DNA of 64,000 bases from Alphaproteobacteria bacterium (GTDB taxonomy: Bacteria > Pseudomonadota > Alphaproteobacteria > Micavibrionales > Micavibrionaceae). The notes beneath the pieces are model-generated. The model was not told the DNA's origin, ran no database searches, and saw only the letters and a program-made list of their open reading frames with translations. The position numbers and the translations under genes are program-made. The DNA lies in the NCBI GenBank assembly GCA_009995595.1, contig JAACPE010000002.1:62001-126000 (forward strand), in the 5' to 3' direction. Below, in pieces: positions 1 to 8,620 of this stretch. The first letter of the stretch is position 1; every line of letters begins with the position of its first letter.

Positions 1-670
1 GAAGCTTCCATTTGTTTGGGATTTTGCCGCCAAATGGGCCATCTTTTGAACGCCAATAGGCTAAAATCTGCGGGAATTGATTAAACTCTAGATCACCCTC
101 TTTGATGATGCGCCTATCAAGCGGAAATAACCTTATTCCTTCGAGTTTTTTGCTACGCATGTCATAGTGTTTAGGGCCTAAGAAATCGCGCATGACTATT
201 GCCAACACAAAAGGGTCATCAGTTTCAAGCCGTGTTTTTGCTTCTTCGCGGCGTTTCATCATCTGATCAAGCGTTGTTTTAGCTGTTTCAGCCATAGAGC
301 CTTGCGAGATACGAGCCACATAAATTGCGCGGGCTACATGGTGAACCTCTGCCTGTGACATTTCTGGCATCCATATTAGAGCGCCAGAACGCATAGAAGA
401 AACCTTCTCTAGATCAAAACATTGATGGCAGAACATGCACCCTGTTGCAAGGTTGTCAAACCGTGTATCTGAGGTATTGCCATTAATAAAAACAATTTGC
501 TGATATTTCTTTGAATGAAAGCCACAAAATCGGCATGTGTCTTTATCACGACTAAAAACTTTTTGAATAATTTCAGCGTCAAGCACAGCAGGCTTGCCAG
601 AAAGCGATTGAGCACCGCTAGAAAAATTAGCGATGCCCAATGTAATTGGTAAAAATTTATTAGCTGACAT
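1..670 (-). CDS. dotN: Dot/Icm protein DotN/IcmJ (partial, C-terminus outside window)
   Basis: The frame is open from an ATG at 670 to the window edge (223 codons visible). It has two CxxC-type pairs, C46-R-F-C49 followed by G-F-H and C78-M-F-C81 followed by H-Q-C-F. This matches the zinc-binding motif of DotN/IcmJ, a cytoplasmic subunit of the DotL coupling complex that recruits substrates to the type IVB channel in Legionella. The start lies 7 bases after the stop of the upstream dotP gene. The position matches the conserved icmD-icmJ order, so dotO/icmB would be expected just outside the window. Legionella IcmJ is about 208 residues, so nearly all of the protein is seen and little, if anything, may be missing beyond the edge. 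Confidence 0.82.
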   Translation of the reverse strand, partial: MSANKFLPITLGIANFSSGAQSLSGKPAVLDAEIIQKVFSRDKDTCRFCGFHSKKYQQIVFINGNTSDTRFDNLATGCMFCHQCFDLEKVSSMRSGALIWMPEMSQAEVHHVARAIYVARISQGSMAETAKTTLDQMMKRREEAKTRLETDDPFVLAIVMRDFLGPKHYDMRSKKLEGIRLFPLDRRIIKEGDLEFNQFPQILAYWRSKDGPFGGKIPNKWKL

Positions 671-677
671 TAACAGA

Positions 678-1061
678 TTAGTTAACGTTAAACTGAACTT
701 TGTTCAATGTCGCAGATGTTGGTGTTGTACCTGTACCCACTGTGTTTTGCATTGCTTCGAATACGATTGGAAGTGCAAACAAACCACCGCCAGCTGCTAA
801 ACGGATTGCGCCGTGTTGTAGAGGTGTTTGTGATGGGTTTTCAACATGGTCTTTAATTTTCAAAATACCAAGAACACCAAGAAGAATTCCGATCATGTAT
901 GAAAGACCTGTCAATAGACCTGGAAGATCTTCAATAGATGTGTTGATGTTCTGTGCAATGTTACCAAAGTCGTTTGCATGTGCTGCATCTGCACCTGCCA
1001 TTAGACCAACTGTTACTGCTGCACTAAGTTTAATGCCTGTGTTGCTTAATAGTTTTTTCAT
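678..1061 (-). CDS. dotP: Dot/Icm inner-membrane protein DotP/IcmD
   Basis: This 127-residue protein has a signal-like hydrophobic N-terminus ending near A-H-A, then a second hydrophobic helix (LTGLSYMIGILLGVLGILK) followed by K-x-H-x-E-N-P-S-Q-T-P-L. That layout of hydrophobic helix, Lys/His loop and N-P-x-Q-x-P is typical of IcmD/DotP and the related IcmC, small membrane proteins of the type IVB core. I chose the ATG at 1061 because it has a strong Shine-Dalgarno (AAGGAGA) seven bases upstream. A longer in-frame start at 1121 adds 20 residues before the signal-like segment and lacks this support. It lies between dotF and dotN in the Legionella order, though the icmC/dotE slot is absent. Confidence 0.85.
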   Translation of the reverse strand: MKKLLSNTGIKLSAAVTVGLMAGADAAHANDFGNIAQNINTSIEDLPGLLTGLSYMIGILLGVLGILKIKDHVENPSQTPLQHGAIRLAAGGGLFALPIVFEAMQNTVGTGTTPTSATLNKVQFNVN

Positions 1062-1351
1062 TTTAATCTCCTTAAAAGTTATCTGCATTTTAATCTCATT
1101 ATCAAATCTTATCATAATCAAAACTTGTATGCGATTTTGATAAATCGGCTAACTCGTTCGTTTGTTACGTCGTACTCATTAGCTTATATATTCATTTGAA
1201 CACATTTTGACCAAATTAGGCAAATTTCTTTAGATAAAATTGAAATTATTTTTATAAAGCATTGATAATAAACAAAAAAAATTGTCTTTTTTTGCCATAT
1301 TTGAAGCTATTTTTAAATAACTGTTCCTCTAAATTCCAAAAAATAACCAAT
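1062..1351. other. AT-rich gap between dotF and dotP
   Basis: This is the longest non-coding gap in the left dot operon and is very A/T-rich. I see no tRNA, repeat or terminator with a T-run. The only regulatory candidate is the minus-strand promoter listed separately. The icmC/dotE gene found at this position in Legionella is missing, and no remnant reading frame is visible. Confidence 0.5.
1185..1214 (-). promoter_or_regulatory. possible sigma70-type promoter for dotP-dotN
   Basis: Read on the minus strand, TTGGTC (1214-1209) and TATATA (1190-1185) are separated by 18 bases, about 125 bases upstream of the dotP start. The surrounding DNA is A/T-rich, so a chance match is quite possible. 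Confidence 0.3.
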
Positions 1352-2623
1352 TTACTGCTGAATTGATGAAGAAGAGCCTTTCACAACCCAGCGACCACTG
1401 ACAAGCTCAATAGAGCGAATCGTACCCACACCCTCTAATGTTTCACCAACGGAAACGCTTTTAATATCTTTTTGGCCTTGCTTTGCAACCCATGCTTTGC
1501 CTGGTTGCGCCGCGCGCAGTTCCCATTTTGGAACAGCGGCTTTAACAACTTTTTTCGTTGTGCTGGGCGCACTAGTTGATCGTGTCTTTGTTACTGGTGC
1601 CTTTTTTAACTGTGCAATGTCTTTTTCAAGCGATGCTATCGTCTGTTTTAATGCGGCTATTTCTTGCGCAGGTGATAAATCAATATCTGATACCGTTCCT
1701 TCAACCTTTTCAAGGCGCTCTATAATCGTATCAAGCTTATCAGTTATATCCTTTGTATTAAGAGCACTTGATGCTGTTTTTTGATTATCAGTCACTTCTG
1801 GGACAACGATTTCCTCAACATTCAAAACTGGCCCGATACTCTCTAAAGTAGGAGAGGGTGTTGCAACTGCATTTTGTGCAGCCGTTTCAACCTTGGGAGA
1901 TTGCGAGGATGTTATAGGGTCCATCAATGACTGTGTACCATTAATCGTTTCTGCTGAAGGCACAGAAAGATTTTCAGCAGATGAACTAGCGCCACTTACG
2001 GCACCAACACTCATTTCCTGTTCAATTTGTGAGGGTTGCGGATTATTTGGTGTTTGCAACAAAGTCATGCTTTGCTCCTGGCTACCAGTGCTTGAATAAT
2101 CCGAAAACTCCAAATCATCCATAAATGAGCTTGTTTCCTCTAAAGGCGATTCCTCAACTATCACGGGCGCAGGCATTGGTGGCTTTTGTGCAGCTATTTG
2201 CTCTTGTTGTTCTGCAAACTCTTCAACACCTAATGAATCAGATTCATAAAGCGCGTCTAAATCAACAGGATCAACGCCAGCAGTCATTCCAATTGCATCA
2301 TCAGTATTTTGCTGTTCTGACATATTAGAGGCAAACTTGTTACCGCCTAAAAGCTTATCCCCCATCACTTGATATACAAGAACACCAAAACCAATAATAA
2401 CAGCAATAATAATAATAAGTGTATTAGAGCTCTTTTTTCCCGGCTTTTTGCCATCCCCTTTAGTTTTGCCTGTCTCATTTTCATCAAAATTCCAATCATC
2501 ACCAAATGAATCTGGATTTGACGAATCTGCATTCACATCACTTAAGCCATCATCTAGCTCGTCAAAACCATCATCAAAGAATTCATCTTCAAAATCATCA
2601 AATTCGTTCTTTTGATCGTCCAT
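1352..2623 (-). CDS. dotF: Dot/Icm core protein DotF/IcmG
   Basis: This 423-residue bitopic protein has a highly acidic cytoplasmic N-terminus rich in F-D-D/E-F motifs (1-55) and a Lys/Gly patch. One transmembrane helix follows (about 67-86, NTLIIIIAVIIGFGVLVYQV), then a long low-complexity Q/S/P region and a coiled-coil-like stretch near 300-340. The C-terminal domain (G-K-A-W-V...V-S-V-G-E-T-L-E-G-V-G-T-I...G-R-W-V-V-K-G-S-S) matches the IcmG C-terminal beta domain. DotF joins the inner-membrane complex to the DotC/D/H core and has been linked to substrate recognition. It is longer than Legionella IcmG (269 residues) because of the linker. It starts at an ATG 19 bases after dotG with an AAAGG ribosome site. 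Confidence 0.85.
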   Translation of the reverse strand: MDDQKNEFDDFEDEFFDDGFDELDDGLSDVNADSSNPDSFGDDWNFDENETGKTKGDGKKPGKKSSNTLIIIIAVIIGFGVLVYQVMGDKLLGGNKFASNMSEQQNTDDAIGMTAGVDPVDLDALYESDSLGVEEFAEQQEQIAAQKPPMPAPVIVEESPLEETSSFMDDLEFSDYSSTGSQEQSMTLLQTPNNPQPSQIEQEMSVGAVSGASSSAENLSVPSAETINGTQSLMDPITSSQSPKVETAAQNAVATPSPTLESIGPVLNVEEIVVPEVTDNQKTASSALNTKDITDKLDTIIERLEKVEGTVSDIDLSPAQEIAALKQTIASLEKDIAQLKKAPVTKTRSTSAPSTTKKVVKAAVPKWELRAAQPGKAWVAKQGQKDIKSVSVGETLEGVGTIRSIELVSGRWVVKGSSSSIQQ

Positions 2624-2642
2624 AATTTTAACCTTTTTATAT

Positions 2643-3941
2643 TTATTGGCTTGTGCCTGATGTAACAGCAGACGTAAATAAAATACCTATTGGCGTACCT
2701 GCAGCAACGCGAATCATTGGCTCTACGCCATCCGCAATTTCATTTAAAAGCTCTTCGATTTCTTCCCCAGCATCGGCAATACCAGAAGCCACTTCTTGTC
2801 CGCTGTCTTGATCTTGAGATTCCTCTGTCACTGTTTCATTGTTAATTGTGACTGTTGTAGTCCCTGATTCAGAGATAGCTTCTGTTAAACCCGTAATAAA
2901 AGCCGCCGCCGTGGGCAACATAACGCGTTTAAAGTAACGGTTATCAACTTCTGTGACAATACCTGGTAATGTTGTATTGGGATCAATTGCAACTGCATCA
3001 GCTGAATAACTTACCCCATCGATAACAACTGTATTAAAACTAAGGGTTAAATAATTATCTGTAGCTGTAAAACTTCCTATTATACGAGACCCCTTTAAAG
3101 GCCCAGAAGAGATTATAGCCAGAACAGGGCCAGGCGCATCAGTATTGGCCTCGGTAATCAATTGTCCATATTCAATCGTACCAGCAGGAAGCAGAATATC
3201 TTCTATAATAGTTGTCTCTTCAGCTGCAGCGGCAATCGCTTGATTTTGTTTTTCCAATTCTTTTTCAAGCTTGATATTAGCCTCTTCCTGAAGGCCTTCA
3301 AGATAGTCTTGGTTTGCAACTTGAACAACATTTAAGGTTGGCTCAAATTGTCCGTTCAAAATACCCTCAATCTGCGCAGACATAGCAGGAGAAAGCGCAT
3401 TGATAGCAGGCGTTACAGTATCAACTGGCTGAGGCTGTTGTTGAACGGGCACAGGTTGTGGCGCTGGCTCTGGCACGACGGCCTGCTGCTGACGAATACG
3501 CTCTTCTTGCAGACGGCGCCAACGCTCAAGAGGATCCTCTTCATCTGGCTCCTCAAACTGTAAAGGAATAGTCCCTTTCATTGGGTCGGCAGACATCGGC
3601 ATCGTGCTTTCGCCAGTTCGGATTGCCTCTTCGACGCGGCGTTCATTGACATCTTCAATGGCTTGCTGGAAAGCGGGCGATACTTCATTTTGCCCAGGTA
3701 GTTCTGCGACCTCGCTGTTACCTGAAACCATAGAAACAGGAACACTCTCAGACTTCTTGCCAAACACTATAAAGCCGATGATGAGCAAAACAACTGCTCC
3801 ACCAATGACAACAAATTTTACAATTGGATTATTCTTCCAAATATCCGAAAGAGTATTCTGCCCGCCTACATCATCAAAGCCAGAATCGTCAAATTCTCCA
3901 AGGTCGAAATCTTCTGTATCAAAATCACCTGAACTACTCAT
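2643..3941 (-). CDS. dotG: Dot/Icm channel protein DotG/IcmE (compact form)
   Basis: This 432-residue VirB10-like protein has an acidic Phe/Asp-rich cytoplasmic N-terminus, a transmembrane helix (about 40-61) and a Pro/Gln-rich linker (140-180). The conserved C-terminal VirB10-type beta barrel starts near L-P-A-G-T-I-E-Y-G and includes the G-P-V-L-A, G-S-R-I-I-G-S-F and G-T-P-I-G-I-L-F-T motifs. DotG spans the envelope and forms the central channel. Legionella DotG is about 1048 residues because of a long stretch of decapeptide repeats, and that stretch is missing here. I chose the ATG at 3941, with GAGGA seven bases upstream, over the TTG at 3944. The gene overlaps the end of dotH by 8 bases, implying translational coupling. 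Confidence 0.9.
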   Translation of the reverse strand: MSSSGDFDTEDFDLGEFDDSGFDDVGGQNTLSDIWKNNPIVKFVVIGGAVVLLIIGFIVFGKKSESVPVSMVSGNSEVAELPGQNEVSPAFQQAIEDVNERRVEEAIRTGESTMPMSADPMKGTIPLQFEEPDEEDPLERWRRLQEERIRQQQAVVPEPAPQPVPVQQQPQPVDTVTPAINALSPAMSAQIEGILNGQFEPTLNVVQVANQDYLEGLQEEANIKLEKELEKQNQAIAAAAEETTIIEDILLPAGTIEYGQLITEANTDAPGPVLAIISSGPLKGSRIIGSFTATDNYLTLSFNTVVIDGVSYSADAVAIDPNTTLPGIVTEVDNRYFKRVMLPTAAAFITGLTEAISESGTTTVTINNETVTEESQDQDSGQEVASGIADAGEEIEELLNEIADGVEPMIRVAAGTPIGILFTSAVTSGTSQ

Positions 3942-5160
3942 CAAACAAATCCTCAGCTTCTTTTAGGTGCGCTCTGAAAAAATTACCCTTATCAGATAAT
4001 AATAAGACAGAGGCATCATTTAAGACATAAACATTCATACCATCTGCGGATGAAGCAGAGCTGCGCCATCCTGGCGACAATAGCGTAAGCGGCGTCCTGA
4101 CATAAGTCATGCCGCTTAATTTGTAAGCCGATGTTCTGCCATCAACACCAGAAACAGCAAGCTTTTCTGAACCGTTAGGCGCAGTTCCATCAAGAATAGA
4201 CGTAATCGTGGCATCACCAGCAGAAAAATCGCTACCGCCGCCTTGAATAATAGAGGCTTGCGCAAAAGGTCCTTGCTCAGGAATACGTAAATCAACGCGA
4301 TAATCAACTTCAGATTGGGAAGCCCTTAACGTGAAGGTGACTGGCGTTTTTAAAGTCAAAAAACGAACAACAAGGTTACCATAGGCAAATTTATCCAAGG
4401 GCATAATACGGATACTATATCCACCCTCTTCTGGTTGGGAAACTTCAAAGTTACCCGCCCACGAAATCCAACCAATTGGCCAAGGAGCGCCAGTCACATC
4501 AAGAGAGTTTAATGTTGTTACAAAACCATAGGACGTATTAATCACAAGAGGTTCAACACCGGGGTCCAAAGATACTGTTTTAACAGAGTTACTGGGTGTC
4601 GGCATGCCTGTAATAGGTGTTTTTACGGCCTCTTCAGTTTCATTATATTGTCGTAAAACATCACGAATTTGGTCGGGGCGGAGAGGAAAAAGCCCTGTAA
4701 TAGCAGCGTCATAGGCCTCACGGCGGATTTGCTCTTCCAGCTCTTGAGGGCTTGGCGCTATATCTACAGGCTCAAGCTGCATCTCAATCGGATCAATTGC
4801 ATCATCTAGAGTATTAATATCAAGACGGATATCGTCCATATTGGGATTTGATTGAGAATTTTCAAGCACAACAACATTTTGCTGAGCTTGCGGCTGCACC
4901 TGAGGTTGTGGCAGTGATTGTTGGGGAGCGGCCATCTGAGGGGTGTTTAAATCCTGCTCATCAGGCATAGAAACCCGCATGTCATCAAAAGAAAATTCGT
5001 TTTGCGCATAAGCCGTACCATCAGAAACAAAAAGGCACATAGCAGTTGTCACCACCAAAACAGGTAGGGCAATTTTGAATTTTTGAGAGTTCAATTTCTT
5101 TATCATATTACACATAACTAAATTTAAGACCTTTACGTCAAATATGAGGAGCTTTTTCAC
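3934..5160 (-). CDS. dotH: Dot/Icm outer-membrane core protein DotH/IcmK
   Basis: This is a 408-codon secreted protein with a signal peptide ending in A-Y-A-Q. The N-terminal part is Gln/Pro-rich. The conserved DotH domain (about 185-408) includes V-D-R-type segments, the G-A-P-W-P-I motif, the P-L-D-K-F-A-Y-G-N region and T-Y-V-R-T-P-L-T-L-L-S-P-G-W near the end. DotH forms the outer-membrane core with DotC and DotD and binds DotG. The first start is a GTG at 5160 with GGAGG 12 bases upstream. An ATG at 5106 would give a more usual signal peptide but has no clear ribosome site, so the start is uncertain. The gene lies 28 bases after dotI and overlaps dotG. Confidence 0.88.
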   Translation of the reverse strand: MKKLLIFDVKVLNLVMCNMIKKLNSQKFKIALPVLVVTTAMCLFVSDGTAYAQNEFSFDDMRVSMPDEQDLNTPQMAAPQQSLPQPQVQPQAQQNVVVLENSQSNPNMDDIRLDINTLDDAIDPIEMQLEPVDIAPSPQELEEQIRREAYDAAITGLFPLRPDQIRDVLRQYNETEEAVKTPITGMPTPSNSVKTVSLDPGVEPLVINTSYGFVTTLNSLDVTGAPWPIGWISWAGNFEVSQPEEGGYSIRIMPLDKFAYGNLVVRFLTLKTPVTFTLRASQSEVDYRVDLRIPEQGPFAQASIIQGGGSDFSAGDATITSILDGTAPNGSEKLAVSGVDGRTSAYKLSGMTYVRTPLTLLSPGWRSSASSADGMNVYVLNDASVLLLSDKGNFFRAHLKEAEDLFDE

Positions 5161-5188
5161 CTAAAAAAAGCGCCTCCAAAACTAATTA

Positions 5189-5923
5189 TCAACCTGGGCG
5201 AGCGATCCATTGTGAAATACCAACACCATTCGGGCTTTCTAAACGAGAAACACGAACAATAACAATACTAACCATCAAATTATCATTTTTCTTTTTGGCC
5301 CCTGATTCATATGTAATGAGCATTGGTATCTGGACAATCCATTGATATTGGCCATTCACAATTCCCTCGCTCTCCAAAACGGGGGCGCCACGCGGCGTAG
5401 CAGTTATAACTTGAGTGTTCTCTTGAATAATATCAATCGTTTTTGCTTCTTGTAATGCTTTTGTAAAACTCTGCCAGCCTGGTCCTGTGAAATGTCTAGA
5501 GGCCTCCTGAAGACGACGGCGGAAATCATTAAAGCCAAATGTCATAACTTCAGTTGCAGCCTGCGTAACCCAAGAAAGAAGTGCAGGGCGACTTAAATTC
5601 GGCTCTGACAGGGGAATCATGGGTATTAAGCGGCCATCCTCAGTCGTTGCAAAATAACGATTTTCAGGCTGATGGATTTTGATAACAAAAAGCATCGAAA
5701 AGATAAGACCCACAATAATAAAACTCTGCACTACAGCAACGCGAAGCGCCAAGCGGTAACCGTCACGGTAAAATTCATTACGCAGCAAAACCTTACCAAG
5801 GCCTATGCCGCCTGTATCTTGAGCGTTTTTTTCAACGACTTTTTCTGGCTTTCCACGCTTAGGTACTCTCGCAATAGGGCGAGAAGAATTTTGAGGTGGC
5901 ACTCCCTGATTATTTGTTTCCAT
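5189..5923 (-). CDS. dotI: Dot/Icm inner-membrane protein DotI/IcmL
   Basis: This 244-residue protein has a cytoplasmic N-terminus, the family motif R-N-E-F-Y-R-D-G-Y-R (about 48-57), one transmembrane helix (about 62-83) and a periplasmic VirB8-like domain. Hallmarks are Y-F-A-T-T-x-D-G-R-L-I-P-M-I-P-L-x-E-P-N-L-S, W-V-T-Q-A-A, and the closing I-V-R-V-S-R-L-E-S-P-x-G-V-G-I-S-Q-W-I-A. DotI/IcmL is the type IVB counterpart of VirB8/TraM and acts in the inner-membrane part of the channel. In Legionella it pairs with the shorter DotJ, which is not seen here. It is the first gene of the left dot operon and is divergent from the secreted-paralogue operon at 6.1 kb. Confidence 0.93.
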   Translation of the reverse strand: METNNQGVPPQNSSRPIARVPKRGKPEKVVEKNAQDTGGIGLGKVLLRNEFYRDGYRLALRVAVVQSFIIVGLIFSMLFVIKIHQPENRYFATTEDGRLIPMIPLSEPNLSRPALLSWVTQAATEVMTFGFNDFRRRLQEASRHFTGPGWQSFTKALQEAKTIDIIQENTQVITATPRGAPVLESEGIVNGQYQWIVQIPMLITYESGAKKKNDNLMVSIVIVRVSRLESPNGVGISQWIARPG

Positions 5924-6172
5924 ATTTTTACTTTAAGATCTTTTTGAAAAAACTCTCTAATTTTGTATCAGAACTATATACTAAAAACTACTTTGATTCG
6001 ATATTTGACCACATTCCACTTTTTTTTTACCAAAAAATATTAAAAATGATTTTTTTTGAAAGTTTATTAATAGTTACGTGCTTTTTGTGACAAGACTGTG
6101 ATAAAATTATTGAGTATGGTTTATTTATAAGTAAATCAAATGCTTAAATATTTTCAGGGGCGCTTTATTCGT
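5924..6172. other. divergent intergenic region between dotI and the paralogue operon
   Basis: This very A/T-rich stretch of about 250 bases must hold the promoters of both the leftward dotI operon and the rightward paralogue operon. I could not find -35/-10 pairs convincing enough to call, and no repeat, tRNA or terminator is visible. Confidence 0.5.
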
Positions 6173-8620
6173 ATGAAAACGACAATTCATAAATTTTGCT
6201 ATTCTTTAAAAGAATACTTTTTTTATGCCCTTATTTTGGTTGGAGTCCTATTTGCGCCTATAAATAAGGCAATTGCGCAGGTCGGCGGAGGATTTAATGT
6301 TCAACAATTATCCTCTACACAATTAATTGAGGCTGTCCGTGATGGTACTATACCAATTAGTGCAGTTATTGATAATTATTCGCAAACACCCGGTATAACC
6401 CTGAGCCAAGCAACTGAGACAATAACAAACGTAGTGCAGAGCACGGTGAATGCCACCCAAGCAGGGCAGTTAATAGATCTTGCGCAAAACTCCCTTATAC
6501 CCGCCGACCTTGCGGCGCAACTTTCTGCCATACCTAATTTGGGAAATATCACAGGAAGCGCTGCATTACAGAGTGTTTTATCGAGCGCCTCTGTTACAAG
6601 CTTTTTAAACTTAACATCTATTTCGGGCGGTGTTACAGCATTTAATGAAGCGCTAACATCTGTAACAAGTGTTTTAGGGGGTGTTCAGGCTCTAACGCAA
6701 CTCGCTTCACAGGCAACCACTTTTGCCAACACTCTGACTGCAGCGAACGCAAATCTGACGAGTATCATAAGTGGCGGCCTCGGAGGAATTCAAAGTGAAA
6801 TCACATCCATTGGGACAACCTTTATTTCACAATTAACGAATACACAGCTTGTCGAGAGTATTACGTCAGGGCTCTTACCGATTACAAACGTCGCGACACA
6901 GCTGGCGCAAAATATTTCTGCGCCTATCTCCCAAGCTATGGAAATGCTCAATAATTTTGAAATTGGTGGTGTGAGTGTAGCTGAGGCTGGTCAACTTTTA
7001 AACCAAATTGGTTCTGGTCAAATTCCAGCTGCGCTGGGGACAATACTATCCTCTGTGCCAAATTTAGGCAATTTACCGGGAATTTCACAAATCCAATCTG
7101 TCCTTTCTAGTGTGAATGTTATTGCCGAATTGGGCAACATTGTAAATGATCTTGGCCAAGCTGCGGCGCAACAAGCAATTGCAGCAATTACAAACGCGGT
7201 AGGCGGTATACAAGGCATGATCAACGGAGCAACCGCAGCGGGGGCTGCCGCCATTGCAAATGGCTTGAATGCCGTTGCTCCTGGCTTGGTTAGTGCTCTG
7301 GGAGGCGTTACTAATTTAGCAGCAGGTATATCTGGTACACTTGGGAACGCCTTAGGCGCAGGTATTGGCGGCGCACTCGGCGGCGCACTTGGGCTTGGTG
7401 GCCTCGGCGGTGCGCATGATTGTTGCCAATGTAAAGCACCGATAATCACAAATCATCAACGCATCAGAGAACATGTTTCCAACGAATTTAAAAGCCATCG
7501 TGAATGGTTTGTGAGCGATTATTTCTTGCAAAATATCTTGCCTGCGATGCAGCTTATGGCGATGCAACTCACGACAACAGCTATGGCTCAAGTTCAAGCT
7601 ATTGGAATGTTTTTTGATGCAAAACATCAACTTGAAACACAGCGGATTTTCCAGGTTTTAACGGCAAAAGCCCATGCGGAGTATTTACCCAATGTTGGCG
7701 TTTGTGCCTACGGCTCAAGCCTACGCTCTCTAGCGGCCTCTCAGCGAAAAGCGGACTTGGCACAAAGTGTTATAGCCACGCGCATGATGGATAGACAGCT
7801 CCTATCTGGGGATAATCTTGCTGATGGCCAAGGATCAGATAAAAAGAGCCGTATTCGTGATTTTATTGCTAAATACTGTAACCCTAAAGACAATAGTAAT
7901 GGTCTTGGCCGTTTTTGCACTGGCAGCACAGCAACTGCAGATCGTTACAACAAAGATGTAAACTATACATTGACCGTTGAAAATAAACTGACCCTAGAAA
8001 CCGATTTTTCTGGAACAAACGCCATATCGACTGATGAAGAGGATATATTTGCTCTTTCTGCAAATTTATTTGCCCACGACACTTTACCTTTCATGAGTGC
8101 GCGTATGCTTGCTGATGGAAATGAAGAAACCAAAGAGGCGGCGGCAACATATATGGAACTTAGATCCATAGCAGCAAAGCGAAGTGTGGCACAAAACTCT
8201 TTTGCTGCGCTCGTTGGTATGCGCTCGGCTGGCGATCCTGGCGCTGCGCCCTATTTAAAGAGCTTATTACGTAATTTGGGCGTTTCGGACACTGACATTG
8301 AAGAAATTACAGGAACAAACCCGAGTGAGCTAGCAACTGTTGAAATTCTTACAAAATATGCGCTTCAAGATCCTGCTTTTTACGAAAATCTACAGACCTC
8401 ACCTGAAAATGTAGAAAGAATTGGCGCTATACTACAAGCAGTCGGCCTTCTTCAAGACCGCATGATTTTTGAAGGCCTGCAAAGAGAAGAGGCCGTTCTT
8501 GCAACGTACTTAGAGACAAAACTTCTCGATGAGCACAGACGGATCTCAGCGAGATTATCAACTGTTTCAAGGCTCGCTCCGGCTTTTGATCCTGGCGGTA
8601 CAGTGGGAGCAGGTCCATAA
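6173..8620 (+). CDS. secreted paralogue 1 of an unrecognised Dot/Icm-linked family, with two tandem repeat units
   Basis: I do not recognise this protein. A signal peptide ends near A-I-A-Q. It is followed by an aliphatic Ala/Gly/Leu/Ser-rich region almost free of charge. That region contains two units of about 173 residues, each opening with T-Q-L-[IV]-E and containing P-N-L-G-N; one starts near residue 50 and the next near 220. The C-terminal 400 residues begin at a Cys cluster (C-C-Q-C) and form a helical domain shared by five genes here. Its core is I-G-M-F-F-D-A-K-H-Q-L-E-T-Q-R, then a Cys, an R-S-L-A-A-S motif, Y-C-N-x-K-D-N, D-E-E-D and R-S-I-A-A-K-R-S-V-A. I prefer the ATG at 6173 (upstream GGGGCG) to the ATG at 6140. 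It is first in an operon divergent from dotI. A periplasmic or surface role in secretion is inferred from context only. Confidence 0.75.
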   Translation: MKTTIHKFCYSLKEYFFYALILVGVLFAPINKAIAQVGGGFNVQQLSSTQLIEAVRDGTIPISAVIDNYSQTPGITLSQATETITNVVQSTVNATQAGQLIDLAQNSLIPADLAAQLSAIPNLGNITGSAALQSVLSSASVTSFLNLTSISGGVTAFNEALTSVTSVLGGVQALTQLASQATTFANTLTAANANLTSIISGGLGGIQSEITSIGTTFISQLTNTQLVESITSGLLPITNVATQLAQNISAPISQAMEMLNNFEIGGVSVAEAGQLLNQIGSGQIPAALGTILSSVPNLGNLPGISQIQSVLSSVNVIAELGNIVNDLGQAAAQQAIAAITNAVGGIQGMINGATAAGAAAIANGLNAVAPGLVSALGGVTNLAAGISGTLGNALGAGIGGALGGALGLGGLGGAHDCCQCKAPIITNHQRIREHVSNEFKSHREWFVSDYFLQNILPAMQLMAMQLTTTAMAQVQAIGMFFDAKHQLETQRIFQVLTAKAHAEYLPNVGVCAYGSSLRSLAASQRKADLAQSVIATRMMDRQLLSGDNLADGQGSDKKSRIRDFIAKYCNPKDNSNGLGRFCTGSTATADRYNKDVNYTLTVENKLTLETDFSGTNAISTDEEDIFALSANLFAHDTLPFMSARMLADGNEETKEAAATYMELRSIAAKRSVAQNSFAALVGMRSAGDPGAAPYLKSLLRNLGVSDTDIEEITGTNPSELATVEILTKYALQDPAFYENLQTSPENVERIGAILQAVGLLQDRMIFEGLQREEAVLATYLETKLLDEHRRISARLSTVSRLAPAFDPGGTVGAGP

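Noticed and set aside
700-1140. 146-codon plus-strand frame opposite dotP
   Set aside because: It is the antisense shadow of a well-supported dotP gene, has no family features, and its reading is low-complexity.
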